Source: Rhizocola hellebori (GTDB lineage Bacteria; Actinomycetota; Actinomycetes; Mycobacteriales; Micromonosporaceae). From it: a DNA stretch of 64,000 nucleotides. A program made the position numbers and the translations under genes. Within the stretch, counting starts at the first letter, position 1. Every line of letters begins with the position of its first letter. Of this stretch, positions 52,001 through 60,387 are shown piece after piece. Location: NCBI RefSeq assembly GCF_016862955.1, contig NZ_BONY01000045.1:18200-82199 (forward strand), read 5' to 3'. The notes under the pieces were generated by a model. The model made no database searches. It was not told where the DNA came from and worked only from the letters and a program-made list of their open reading frames with translations.

Positions 52001-52087
52001 CGTTCCTCCTACGCGGGCAGTCTTTTCGCCCCAGCATGGCCAGCGGCGGTCGATCGCCGCTCGAGGGCGCACTGGCAATGTCTTCTC

Positions 52088-52504
52088 ATGACCGTCAATG
52101 CCGAGCTCTACGCGGAAGTGCAGCAGTTCTATGCCAACCAGATGCGGCTGCTGGACAATCTGAAGATTGAGGACTACGCCGCCACCTTCACCCCCGACGG
52201 GTGGATCGAACACGCCCACCGCAACGAGCGGGCCGAGGGACGCGCCACCATGATTGCCGGAATGTATGCGGCACTGCCCCGATACAAAGGTGTCGTGGTG
52301 CGCCACTGGTACGACCATCTAGTCATCGAGCCAAGCGACGGCGACTCGCTGAAGGTCTCCTACTACACGCTGGTGACCCGCGTGGACAAGGAGGGCCATG
52401 TCGTCTTCGAGCCCACCTTCACCGTCGACGACGTTCTGGTGCGCATCAACGGTGTTCTGCACACGAAGTCCCGGTACATCGTCAAGGACACCCCGACCGA
52501 CTGA
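52088..52504 (+). CDS. ActVI-A/SnoaL-like (NTF2-fold) protein
   Basis: A 138-residue NTF2-like protein: ELYAEVQQFYANQMRLLDNL, EDYAATFTPDGWIEHAHRNE and TFTVDDVLVRINGVLHTKSR. This is the nuclear-transport-factor-2 fold used by SnoaL-type cyclases and ActVI-ORFA-like accessory proteins of aromatic polyketide pathways; which activity it has is unknown. A close paralogue lies at 62940, on the far side of the lanthipeptide operon. It is divergent from the monooxygenase. Confidence 0.85.
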   Translation: MTVNAELYAEVQQFYANQMRLLDNLKIEDYAATFTPDGWIEHAHRNERAEGRATMIAGMYAALPRYKGVVVRHWYDHLVIEPSDGDSLKVSYYTLVTRVDKEGHVVFEPTFTVDDVLVRINGVLHTKSRYIVKDTPTD

Positions 52505-52576
52505 ACCGTCCCATCCCCCCGCCGCCGGGCCGCGTCACACACGGCCCGGCGCCTCTTGGTGCGACAGAATGTTTCG

Positions 52577-53197
52577 GTGAAAGAGCAACCGGACTACAAC
52601 CTCGACCGCACAGTCTTCTTTTCCGATGCGGTCTTCGCCATCGCCATGACTTTGCTGGCATTGGACCTTCCCCTGCCGGAGGGCGAAACCAACGCGGAGA
52701 TCTGGCGCAGCTTCGCCGAAAACCTCGATGACGGCTACTTGGCTTTCGTCATCAGCTTTCTGGTGATTGCCATGTTCTGGATCCGGCATCACCGTTTCTT
52801 CCAGCGGATCGCGCGCCTGAACACCAGTCTGGTGGTGTTCAACCTGTTGAGTCTGTTCAGCATCATCGTTGTCCCGTTCGCCACCAGAGCGCTTCCCTCG
52901 CAAGGAAAATTCAGCCTCGGCCCGATCCTCTACTCGTGCGTGATGCTGCTGTGGGGCTTGGCTTTCGTGCTGATGGTGCGCGCCGCGCAGCGGGGAAGGC
53001 TGTGGCGCGACGGCACGCCGAGCTCCACACCGGGCGACCTGATCTTTGGTACCTTCGCCGGCCTGTCCATGTTCGCGGTGTCCATTCCGCTGGCGTTGAT
53101 CGACCCGCGGTTGGCGCAGGCAAGCTGGGTCCTCATCCCGGTCGTCGCCGCGACCGCCGGCCGGCTCCGGGAGCGGGGGCGCCCTTCCCCTGCGTAA
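52577..53197 (+). CDS. TMEM175-family membrane protein
   Basis: A 206-residue protein with about six membrane segments. The signature is DRTVFFSDAVFAIAMTLLAL, the TMEM175/DUF1211 F-S-D pore-helix motif, followed by FVISFLVIAMFWIRHHRFF. Family members form potassium-permeable channels. GTG 52577 places the signature at residue 12; TTG 52556 and GTG 52559 are alternatives. It stands between the polyketide and lanthipeptide genes without an evident role in either. Confidence 0.85.
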   Translation: MKEQPDYNLDRTVFFSDAVFAIAMTLLALDLPLPEGETNAEIWRSFAENLDDGYLAFVISFLVIAMFWIRHHRFFQRIARLNTSLVVFNLLSLFSIIVVPFATRALPSQGKFSLGPILYSCVMLLWGLAFVLMVRAAQRGRLWRDGTPSSTPGDLIFGTFAGLSMFAVSIPLALIDPRLAQASWVLIPVVAATAGRLRERGRPSPA

Positions 53198-53332
53198 CAG
53201 AGTTGAAACTCCGCGTTTGTAACGAATAGATTGGTGCTCATGTCAGGGCCCACTCATGACGTATGCCACTAGAGCAAGCCCCGCTGTTACTCAAAGATTG
53301 CCCCAGGTTGCTCAATTTGGAGGCTGGGTGCG

Positions 53333-55930
53333 GTGGAAGACAGGTATGAGGCGTTCATCATGGCGGACCCCGTCTTCTACGACGTCCTGCACGCGCGGCA
53401 GGCGGAAAGCAGCCCCTTCGCCGTGGCAGAGCGCGAGCTGCCCGCCGGGTGGAAGCGCACTGAGCAGGATGACTGGCTGGTCTTCTATCCCGCAGACGCG
53501 AAGCTGCCCTTGCAGGGCTGGAAGATCCATGTGTCCGCGTGCCTGGACAACGCCGAGAAGGTGCTCGCCGCGGTGTGGGACTACTGCGTGTCGCGCAACA
53601 TCGAGTTCAAGTTTCTGCGCTCGCACGCTGCCTTGATGGCGCGGGTGTCCAAGTACGCCCCGCGCGGCTACAGCGGCAAGCTCGTGACGATCTATCCCGA
53701 GGACGACGCGGCTTGCGAAACGATCCTCAACGAGCTCGGTGAGCTGCTCGAAGGCGAGCCAAGCCCCTACATCCTCAGCGATCTGCGCTGGGGCAAGGGC
53801 CCGCTGTTCGTGCGCTACGGCAGCTTTGTCAACCGCTTCATGGTCGGTGACGACGGCCAGCTCGTCGGCGCCATCGCCGATGACACCGGCACTCTGGTGC
53901 CGGATCGCCGGGCCCCGGTGTTCTATGTTCCGCCCTGGATCACCCTGCCCGAGTTCCTCGAGCCCCATTTCGCCGCCCGCAACGCCGTGACCATGGCCGA
54001 TCTGCCCTACGCGATCGAGCGGGTGCTGCACTTCTCCAACGGCGGGGGCATATATGTCGCCAAGGACACGCGCACCGACGAGGAGGTCGTCCTCAAGGAG
54101 GCGCGCCCCCACTCCGGGCTCGACGCCCGCCGCCACGATGCGGTGCGCCGGCTGGAGCTTGAATACGAGACGCTGCAACGCTTCGCCGGGATACCCGGCA
54201 TCCCGGCGGCTCGCGATTTCTTCACCGTCGGCGAGCACAGCTTCCTGGCCATGGACTTCATCGACGGCCTGCCGCTGAACAAGGCGATCGTCCGGCGCTA
54301 TCCAATGATCAATCTGGACGCTTCCGCCGAAGACTTCGCCGAGTTCGCCACCTGGGCACTGGACATCTACCGCCAGGTCGAGGAGACCGTCGAAGCTATC
54401 CACGCGCGCGGATATGTCTATGGCGACCTGCACCTGTTCAACGTGATGGTCCGCGAGGACGGCACGGTCGGCCTGCTCGACTTCGAGGTCGTTGCGCCGG
54501 TGGCCGACGCGACCATGCCGGGCCTGGGCAATCAGGGCTTCTCCGCGCCCCGCGGCACCAAGGGCCTCGACGTCGACCGTTACGCGCTCGCCTGCCTTCG
54601 CCTGGCCATGTTCCTGCCGATGACCAATGTGCTGTGGCTGTCCCGCGCCAAGGCGAGAGACTTCGCAAAGATCATCAAAGAGCATTTTCCCTTGGTACCC
54701 GATGAGTACCTCGCCAAAGCGGTTGACGTCATCGCGCCCGAGAGCGTGGAGATGGTACCCGAGCAGAAATGGGCCCCCGAAGGATGGCCGCAGCTTCGGG
54801 AAAACCTGGTCCGCTCGATCGTCGAAAGCGCCACCCCGCAACGCGACGATCGGCTCTTCCCGGGCGACATCCGCACCTACTCCGACGGCGGCGGAATCAG
54901 CCTGGCCTACGGCGCGGCCGGCGTGCTCTATGCGCTGTCAGCCACCGGCGCGGGCCAGTTCCCTGAGTTCGAGCAATGGTTGCGGCAACGCGCGCTCAGC
55001 CCGAAGGCAGGCACCCCGCCCGGGTTCTATGACGGCCTGCACGGCGCCGCCTTCGCGCTGGATCACCTTGGCTACCAGCAGGATGCTCTCGACCTTCTAG
55101 ACATATGCCTGGGCGAGAAGTGGGAAACGCTTGGCCTCGACATGCACAGCGGCTTGGCCGGCGTCGGCCTCAACCTGTTGCGATTCGCCGACCGAACGGG
55201 CGAGCCGGTGCTGCGTCAAGCCGGGCTGCGCGCTGCCGAGCTGGTGGCCGAGCGGCTGGGAACGGAAGACTCGGTCCCGGAGATCAGCGGCCGCGCGAAC
55301 CCTTACGCGGGCCTGATGCGCGGCTCGTCCGGCGCGGCCATGCTCCTGATGCGGGCCTACGACGACACCGGCGATGCGACCTACCTCGATCGTGCCGAAG
55401 TGGCGCTGCGCCAGGATCTCAGGCGGTGCATCGTGCGCCCGGACGGCGCGCTCGAGGTGAACGAAGGCTGGCGGACCATGCCCTACCTCGACGTCGGCAG
55501 TGTGGGCGTGGGGGTGGCGCTGGACGAATTCCTCAAGCGGCGGCACGACGATCGCTTCGCTGAGGCTTCCGGCCAGGCACTGCGCGCCGCTCAATCCATC
55601 ATGTACATCCTGCCCGGGCTCTTCTCGGGCCGGGCCGGCATCCTGGCCTACCTGGCCGGGCGGGCCGACCTGGAGGCGACGGATCCCTTGGTGCTCAGGC
55701 AGATCCACGGGCTGAGCTGGCACGCCCTGCCCCGCGCCGGCGGCATCGCCTTCCCCGGGACAGCGCTGCTGCGGATGTCGATGGATCTCGCGACCGGCAC
55801 CGCCGGGGTGTTGCTCGCCCTCGGCTGCGCCCTGCACGACAGCCCCGTGCACGTGCCACTGCTCGACCCGATCCAGCGTGCTGACACGCCGGATCCGCAG
55901 ACCCCCACGCCGACCGGCGTGGGTCAGTGA
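53333..55930 (+). CDS. Class III lanthionine synthetase (RamC/AmfT-like LanKC)
   Basis: An 865-residue three-domain enzyme that phosphorylates and eliminates Ser residues of the precursor, then cyclises. Residues ~1-200 are the lyase-like domain. The kinase has Lys255 (EVVLKEARPH), catalytic Asp365 in YGDLHLFNVMV and LLDFEVV. The C-terminal LanC-like cyclase (from ~520) has PPGFYDGLHGAAFALDHLG and DVGSVGVGVALDEFL. It lacks the Cys/Cys/His zinc ligands of LanC and class IV enzymes, so class III. GTG 53333 has GGAGG nine bases before it. The precursor gene follows after 25 bases. Confidence 0.95.
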   Translation: MEDRYEAFIMADPVFYDVLHARQAESSPFAVAERELPAGWKRTEQDDWLVFYPADAKLPLQGWKIHVSACLDNAEKVLAAVWDYCVSRNIEFKFLRSHAALMARVSKYAPRGYSGKLVTIYPEDDAACETILNELGELLEGEPSPYILSDLRWGKGPLFVRYGSFVNRFMVGDDGQLVGAIADDTGTLVPDRRAPVFYVPPWITLPEFLEPHFAARNAVTMADLPYAIERVLHFSNGGGIYVAKDTRTDEEVVLKEARPHSGLDARRHDAVRRLELEYETLQRFAGIPGIPAARDFFTVGEHSFLAMDFIDGLPLNKAIVRRYPMINLDASAEDFAEFATWALDIYRQVEETVEAIHARGYVYGDLHLFNVMVREDGTVGLLDFEVVAPVADATMPGLGNQGFSAPRGTKGLDVDRYALACLRLAMFLPMTNVLWLSRAKARDFAKIIKEHFPLVPDEYLAKAVDVIAPESVEMVPEQKWAPEGWPQLRENLVRSIVESATPQRDDRLFPGDIRTYSDGGGISLAYGAAGVLYALSATGAGQFPEFEQWLRQRALSPKAGTPPGFYDGLHGAAFALDHLGYQQDALDLLDICLGEKWETLGLDMHSGLAGVGLNLLRFADRTGEPVLRQAGLRAAELVAERLGTEDSVPEISGRANPYAGLMRGSSGAAMLLMRAYDDTGDATYLDRAEVALRQDLRRCIVRPDGALEVNEGWRTMPYLDVGSVGVGVALDEFLKRRHDDRFAEASGQALRAAQSIMYILPGLFSGRAGILAYLAGRADLEATDPLVLRQIHGLSWHALPRAGGIAFPGTALLRMSMDLATGTAGVLLALGCALHDSPVHVPLLDPIQRADTPDPQTPTPTGVGQ

Positions 55931-55955
55931 AACACCCCGATATAAGGAGGCCATC

Positions 55956-56111
55956 ATGGCACTTCTCGACCTGCAGGCGATGGACAGCCCGATCGTCGAC
56001 ATGGCGACCGGCTCCAGCTCCTCCGGCCACTCCTGCACCGCCAGCGACCTGAGTGTCGCGCTCTGCGGCGACCACAGCGTTCTCAGCGTTGCGGCCTGCT
56101 TCACCAACTGA
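55956..56111 (+). CDS. Class III lanthipeptide precursor with three S-x2-S-x3-C motifs
   Basis: A 51-residue peptide with a perfect AAGGAGG six bases upstream. The leader has LLDLQAMD, the counterpart of the RamS/AmfS FDLQSME box bound by the synthetase. The core from about residue 18 has three motifs: Ser20/Ser23/Cys27, Ser30/Ser33/Cys37 and Ser41/Ser44/Cys48, each S-x2-S-x3-C, the spacing that forms labionin or lanthionine/Dha rings. SapB has two such motifs. The second and third (SDLSVALCGDHSVLSVAAC) closely mirror SapB; the first is the extra one. Cleavage near MATG is a guess. Confidence 0.95.
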   Translation: MALLDLQAMDSPIVDMATGSSSSGHSCTASDLSVALCGDHSVLSVAACFTN

Positions 56112-56141
56112 TAGCGAAACACCGCACCACACCACCAAAAA

Positions 56142-56184
56142 CCGCGGCCCCGGACGACTCGCATTCGCCCGGGCCCGCGGCCTT
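56142..56184 (+). terminator. Attenuating terminator between precursor and transporter genes
   Basis: CCGCGGCCCCGG (from 56142) pairs with CCGGGCCCGCGG (56169-56180) with one mismatch, followed by CCTTCTT. Partial read-through here would give much more precursor mRNA than transporter mRNA, a usual arrangement in lanthipeptide operons. Confidence 0.75.
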
Positions 56185-56207
56185 CTTGATAGACACAAGG
56201 ATACCCC

Positions 56208-57857
56208 GTGACGCATTTTGCCGAAATCGTCCGCAAGGGCCGCGGTTGGCTAACCTTGATGGCTATCTGTTCGCTGGCCAGCGCGGGCGTGACCCTTGCC
56301 CTGCCGGCCGTGCTGGGCTCGGCGATCGACGCGATCGTGTCCGGCGGGGAGGTCGAGCGAGCGCTGATCATTGCCACCGCTCTGATCGCGCTGGCCGTCG
56401 CGACCGATCTCGCGGAGGCCGCCGCCGGTGTGGCCTGTGTCGCCGGAACTACGGCCTGGCTGCGGTTGCGCACTGTGCGGCATCTGCTGTCGCTCAGTGC
56501 GCCCACCGTCGCCCGTTTCGAAACCGGTGACCTGGTCAGCCGCGTCTCAGGCAACGCCGTCGACGCGGCTCAGGCCGGGACAAGCCTTGCCGTCACCGCG
56601 GTTGGCGTCCTCGCCCCGCTCGGCAGCCTGATCCTGCTCGCTTTGATCGATGTCTGGATCGCGCTTGCCTTCCTGGCCGGGGTTTGGCTGGTGGCCATGG
56701 TGCTTCGGGCCTTCACCCGACGCACCACCGCTGTCGCGCTGGGCTATCAGAAGGCGCAGGGCGCCATCGCCACCGGGCTCACCGAGGCGCTTGCCGGAAT
56801 CCGTACCATCGCCGCGGCAGCTACGGCCGAACAGGAGGAACGGCGGATACTCAGGTCCGTACCGGAACTGAGCGCGCACGGCCGTCGCCTGTGGACGGTG
56901 CTGGCGCGCACCAGCGCGCAAGCCACCGTGGTAGGACCGGTGGTGCTGGTCGCTGTACTCGCGGTGGGAGGGTTCGCGCTCACCCAAGGCCGGATCACCC
57001 CGGGCGAGCTGTTCGCCGCCAGCCGTTACGCCGTGCTCGGCGCGGGGCTGGGCGGTCTCACCGGCGTGCTCGGCGCCCTGGCCCGAGCCAGGGCGGGCAC
57101 CAACCGACTTGCCGAGGTGTTCACCCGGCCGTCCACTGCGTACGGCGCGGCGACGCTCCCCACCTCGGCATCGGGCACCTTGCGGTTTCGGCAGGTAAGC
57201 GTGAAGTCGTTGCTGCACAACGTTGATCTGACCTTGCCCGGCGGCGCTTCGGTCGCGGTGGTGGGCAGATCCGGCTCAGGCAAGTCGGTGCTCGCGGAGC
57301 TTGCTGCCCGGCTCCGCGATCCCGACTCGGGGGCCGTGCTGCTCGACGGCATCCCGTTGCCGGAACTCACCCACCACGAGCTGCGCCGTGCCATTGGCTG
57401 CGCCTTTGAACGCCCCCACCTGATCGGCGGCACCGTGGGCGAGGCGATCGCCCTGGGCCGCGATCCGGCTTCAGCCATCCAGGCGGCCCGGTCGGTGCAG
57501 GCTCACAGCTTTGTCATCAGGCTTCCTTCTGGGTACCAGACACCGCTGGCCCAAACCCCGATGTCGGGCGGAGAGCGGCAGCGGCTGGGACTCGCCCGCG
57601 CCTGGCACGCCGAACGCCTGCTCGTGCTCGACGACGCCACCTCCAGCCTGGACATGGTGACGGAGATGAAAATCGCGCAGGCGCTGCTGGAAGACGACGG
57701 CCGTACCCGCCTGATCGTCACCCATCGCGTGCCCACCGCGGCCCGCGCCGATCTCGTCGTATGGCTCGAAGAAGGGCGGGTGCAAGCGATCGCCCCGCAT
57801 CACCTGCTCTGGCCCGACCCGCGTTACCGGGCCGTTCTGCAACCGGAAACGCCATGA
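56208..57857 (+). CDS. Lanthipeptide ABC transporter half 1 (AmfA/RamA-like)
   Basis: A 549-residue exporter half: membrane domain of about six helices, then NBD with Walker A GRSGSGKSVLAE, signature MSGGERQRLGLARAW and Walker B LLVLDDATSSLD, H-loop THRVP. The residue after the Walker B Asp is Asp instead of the catalytic Glu, so this may be the weaker ATPase site of a heterodimer. GTG 56208 has AAGGA upstream. It overlaps the second half-transporter by ATGA. Function: export of the modified peptide. Confidence 0.92.
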   Translation: MTHFAEIVRKGRGWLTLMAICSLASAGVTLALPAVLGSAIDAIVSGGEVERALIIATALIALAVATDLAEAAAGVACVAGTTAWLRLRTVRHLLSLSAPTVARFETGDLVSRVSGNAVDAAQAGTSLAVTAVGVLAPLGSLILLALIDVWIALAFLAGVWLVAMVLRAFTRRTTAVALGYQKAQGAIATGLTEALAGIRTIAAAATAEQEERRILRSVPELSAHGRRLWTVLARTSAQATVVGPVVLVAVLAVGGFALTQGRITPGELFAASRYAVLGAGLGGLTGVLGALARARAGTNRLAEVFTRPSTAYGAATLPTSASGTLRFRQVSVKSLLHNVDLTLPGGASVAVVGRSGSGKSVLAELAARLRDPDSGAVLLDGIPLPELTHHELRRAIGCAFERPHLIGGTVGEAIALGRDPASAIQAARSVQAHSFVIRLPSGYQTPLAQTPMSGGERQRLGLARAWHAERLLVLDDATSSLDMVTEMKIAQALLEDDGRTRLIVTHRVPTAARADLVVWLEEGRVQAIAPHHLLWPDPRYRAVLQPETP

Positions 57858-59680
57858 CACCGACGCCCCGCCGGCCGGCCTCGCGCGGCGAGCAAAGTCC
57901 GGTGGCCTATGGCCTGTCCCGGCTTCGCCGCCGCTCGCTGGTCCGCCTGCTGATCTGGTCGGTGCCGGAGATGCTGCCCGCCGCCCTGATCGGGATCGCC
58001 GTGGCCCACGCGGTGGACGACGGGTTTCTGCTTGGCCGCACCGGCGTCGGCCTGGCCTGGCTCGCCGCGGTCATGGCCGCGTCGCTGGTGGGAGCGCTCG
58101 GATCGCGGCAGGTGTTGCGCTGCCTGAGCGATTTCGCCGAGCCGCTGCGCGACGATCTCGTGAGGCGAGTGGTGACGGCCGCGTTGCGCCACGGCGTCGC
58201 CGGCCGCCCCGACGATGGCGCGGTGGCTCGCCTCACCCGCCAGGTCGAGGTGGTCAGGGACACCTACGCTGGGCTGATCCTGGCCGCACGAGCCTTTCTC
58301 ACGAGCCTGATCGGCACCGCGGCTGGCCTGGTGTCGCTGGCCCCCATCCTGCTGGCGCTCATCGTTCCGCTGGTCGCCGTGGGCTTTCTCGCGTTCCTGG
58401 CCACCCTTCCGCTCGCCGCGCAACGTTTGCGGGAGTCGGTCTACGCCGATGAGGAGCTCGCCACCGCCACCGGCACCGTCCTGACCGGTGCTCGCGACGT
58501 GATCGCTTGCGGGGCGCAGGATCCCGTCCTGACGATGATCGCCGAACCGGTCGAGCGCCAGGCCGCAGCGGAACGGGCCCTGGCCGCGCCGGCCATGCTG
58601 CGCACCGCCTGCTTCGCCATCGCGGGCTGGGCACCGCTCATCGTGGTGCTCGCGGCAGGGCCGTGGCTGGTCGCCCGGGGCCTGACCGCGGGCGAGATCA
58701 TGGGGGGCCTCACCTATGTGCTCTTCGGGTTGCAGCCGGCCGTCAGCAAGCTGATGTCCGGTCTGGGCGGCAGCGGGCTGCGCTTCCTGGTGACGCTCAA
58801 ACGGATCCTCGACGTCACCAACGCCGATCCACCTGCGCCGCCCCCGGCCGGCAGCGGCGATGGGCTCGAGCTGCGCCGGGTGACCTTCGCCTACGGCCCG
58901 CACTCCGAACCCGTGCTGCACGACCTCGATCTCGTCGTCGCCCCCGGTGAGCATCTCGCCGTGATCGGCCCCAGCGGGATCGGCAAATCCACCCTGGCCG
59001 CGATCCTATGTGGACTGTTGACGCCCGGCAGCGGATCGGTTCGGCATGGCGGGGGTTGCATGCTCATTCCGCAGGAGGCCTACGTTTTCGGCGGCACCCT
59101 CCGGGAGAACCTCAGCTACCTGCGCCCGGCCGCCACCGACGGCGAAATCCGCGCCGCCGCGGAGGCGGTCGGTGCCCGGGATCTGCTTTCGCGGCTCGGC
59201 GGCCTCGACGCCTTGGTGGTCCCCGGGCGCCTTTCCGCCGGAGAGCGACAGCTCATCGCGTTGGCCCGGTCCTACCTGAGCTCGGCGCCGATCGCCATCC
59301 TCGATGAGGCCACCTGCCATCTCGACCCTGAGGCCGAATGCCTGGCCGAGCAGGCATTCGCGGCCCAGGGCCGGACGCTGATCGTCATCGCCCACCGGGT
59401 GAGTTCTGCGCTACGCGCCCCAAGAGTGTTGGTACTGGACGGTACTCACGCCCTCGCCGCCGATCACGCGACCTTGGCTGCCAGCTCAGCGCTTTATCGT
59501 GAGCTGCTTGGCCATTGGACCGCACCCGGCAAGGCCGGCTCAGATCCAGCCCGCCTCCTGGGCGAGCCGGATGGCTTCGATCCGCGTGCGGGCACCCGTC
59601 TTCGTCAGCACCCGGGACAGATGATTGCGAACGGTGCCGTAGCTGAGAAACAGCTTGGCCCCGATATCGCGAGCCGTTAA
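57854..59680 (+). CDS. Lanthipeptide ABC transporter half 2 (AmfB/RamB-like)
   Basis: A 608-residue partner of the preceding half: an Arg-rich N-terminus, about six helices, Walker A GPSGIGKSTLAAI, signature LSAGERQLIALARS, Walker B IAILDEATCHLD with the catalytic Glu, and H-loop AHRVSS. Unlike its partner it looks fully catalytic. The last ~47 codons (from TAPGKAGSDP) have no transporter character and overlap the 3' end of the convergent LuxR gene by 141 bases, so the tail is probably accidental. ATG 57854 lies in the ATGA overlap. Confidence 0.92.
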   Translation: MTPTPRRPASRGEQSPVAYGLSRLRRRSLVRLLIWSVPEMLPAALIGIAVAHAVDDGFLLGRTGVGLAWLAAVMAASLVGALGSRQVLRCLSDFAEPLRDDLVRRVVTAALRHGVAGRPDDGAVARLTRQVEVVRDTYAGLILAARAFLTSLIGTAAGLVSLAPILLALIVPLVAVGFLAFLATLPLAAQRLRESVYADEELATATGTVLTGARDVIACGAQDPVLTMIAEPVERQAAAERALAAPAMLRTACFAIAGWAPLIVVLAAGPWLVARGLTAGEIMGGLTYVLFGLQPAVSKLMSGLGGSGLRFLVTLKRILDVTNADPPAPPPAGSGDGLELRRVTFAYGPHSEPVLHDLDLVVAPGEHLAVIGPSGIGKSTLAAILCGLLTPGSGSVRHGGGCMLIPQEAYVFGGTLRENLSYLRPAATDGEIRAAAEAVGARDLLSRLGGLDALVVPGRLSAGERQLIALARSYLSSAPIAILDEATCHLDPEAECLAEQAFAAQGRTLIVIAHRVSSALRAPRVLVLDGTHALAADHATLAASSALYRELLGHWTAPGKAGSDPARLLGEPDGFDPRAGTRLRQHPGQMIANGAVAEKQLGPDIASR

Positions 59681-60145
59681 CCCCGCCTCGGCGAGCTGAA
59701 GCACCTCCTTCTCCCGCTCGGTCAGCGGATTGTTCACCGCCACCAGCGCGGCGCGGGCAAGCTCCGCATCGAGAACCATTTCCCCGCGGGTCATCTTGCG
59801 CACCCCGTCGATGAGCGCTTCCGGCGTCGATTCCGTAGTAATCAGCCCGATTCGTGGCACGAGCGTGGCCAGCTCCCCGCTGCGGCATGAGGCTGAACGC
59901 CTTTCCGCCACCATCAGGACGAGGCACTGCGAAGCAAGATCTTTGCAGAGTTCAGTCATCGGTGTGCTTGTCGGCAGATCAAAGTCGAGCACGACAATGT
60001 CCGGCCGTTTTTGGCGAACCTGCTCCCCCAGGTCGTCACCGCGAGCTGAACACCACACCACCTCGAGGTCGTCCTTCTGATTCAAAATTGCGGCCAGCGC
60101 CCCACGCGTCAAGCCGCTCTGATGTGCCAGTGCAACCTTTATCAC
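59540..60145 (-). CDS. LuxR-family regulator with a degenerate receiver (AmfR/RamR position)
   Basis: A 201-residue response-regulator-like protein. The receiver keeps Asp54 (VVLDFDLPTST) but lacks the acidic pair near the start (LAHQSG where LADD is usual) and the K-D after the final strand. The C-terminal HTH is NPLTEREKEVLQLAEAGLTA then LSYGTVRNHLSRVLTKTG. Orphan RamR/AmfR regulators activate SapB-type operons, and the position is the same, though the gene converges here instead of following. Phosphorylation-independent control is likely. GTG start, weak ribosome-binding site. Confidence 0.9.
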   Translation of the reverse strand: MIKVALAHQSGLTRGALAAILNQKDDLEVVWCSARGDDLGEQVRQKRPDIVVLDFDLPTSTPMTELCKDLASQCLVLMVAERRSASCRSGELATLVPRIGLITTESTPEALIDGVRKMTRGEMVLDAELARAALVAVNNPLTEREKEVLQLAEAGLTARDIGAKLFLSYGTVRNHLSRVLTKTGARTRIEAIRLAQEAGWI

Positions 60146-60238
60146 AGGTCAAATTCCCCAGTCTCAGCTGACTAAAACCAGCGGCGGACTGTGTCTGTGG
60201 CCCCTGCACACGACACTTCGCGCAATCAATACCTCCGC

Positions 60239-60267
60239 ACACATGTATGTGTAGACCAAATCTACAC
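60239..60267. promoter_or_regulatory. Paired inverted repeats upstream of the LuxR gene
   Basis: ACACAT-GT-ATGTGT (60239-60252) overlaps GTGTAGA-CCAAA-TCTACAC (60249-60267); both are perfect. They lie about 95-120 bases upstream of the LuxR start, in the interval between it and the MFS gene end. A self-regulatory operator is plausible. No published consensus is claimed. Confidence 0.45.
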
Positions 60268-60330
60268 CGTCAACGCCATGGCGTGGGTGCCTCGATTACT
60301 CCATTAATTGAACGTTTCAGATGTGTCGAC

Positions 60331-60370
60331 AAAAGGACGGCCGGCCCGGAAGGGGGGCCGGGCCGGCCGT
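60331..60370 (-). terminator. Terminator of the MFS/MDR operon
   Basis: ACGGCCGGCCCGG (60337-60349) and CCGGGCCGGCCGT (60358-60370) pair perfectly over 13 bases. On the minus strand the stem is followed by CCTTTTGTCG. It lies 17 bases beyond the MFS stop. Confidence 0.88.
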
Positions 60371-60387
60371 TGGTGCTGGGGAGCTGC

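Noticed and set aside
50984..52504. A 506-codon frame that includes the SnoaL-like protein at its end
   Set aside because: Only the last 138 codons (from 52088) have sense. The rest is antisense to the monooxygenase gene.
53333..55930. Class IV (LanL) assignment of the lanthionine synthetase
   Set aside because: The cyclase region lacks the Cys and His zinc ligands required of LanL and LanC enzymes.
53333..56111. A lipolanthine (avionin) pathway
   Set aside because: Lipolanthine loci need a LanD-type cysteine decarboxylase, and the precursor would end in Cys. Here there is no such gene and the peptide ends C-F-T-N.
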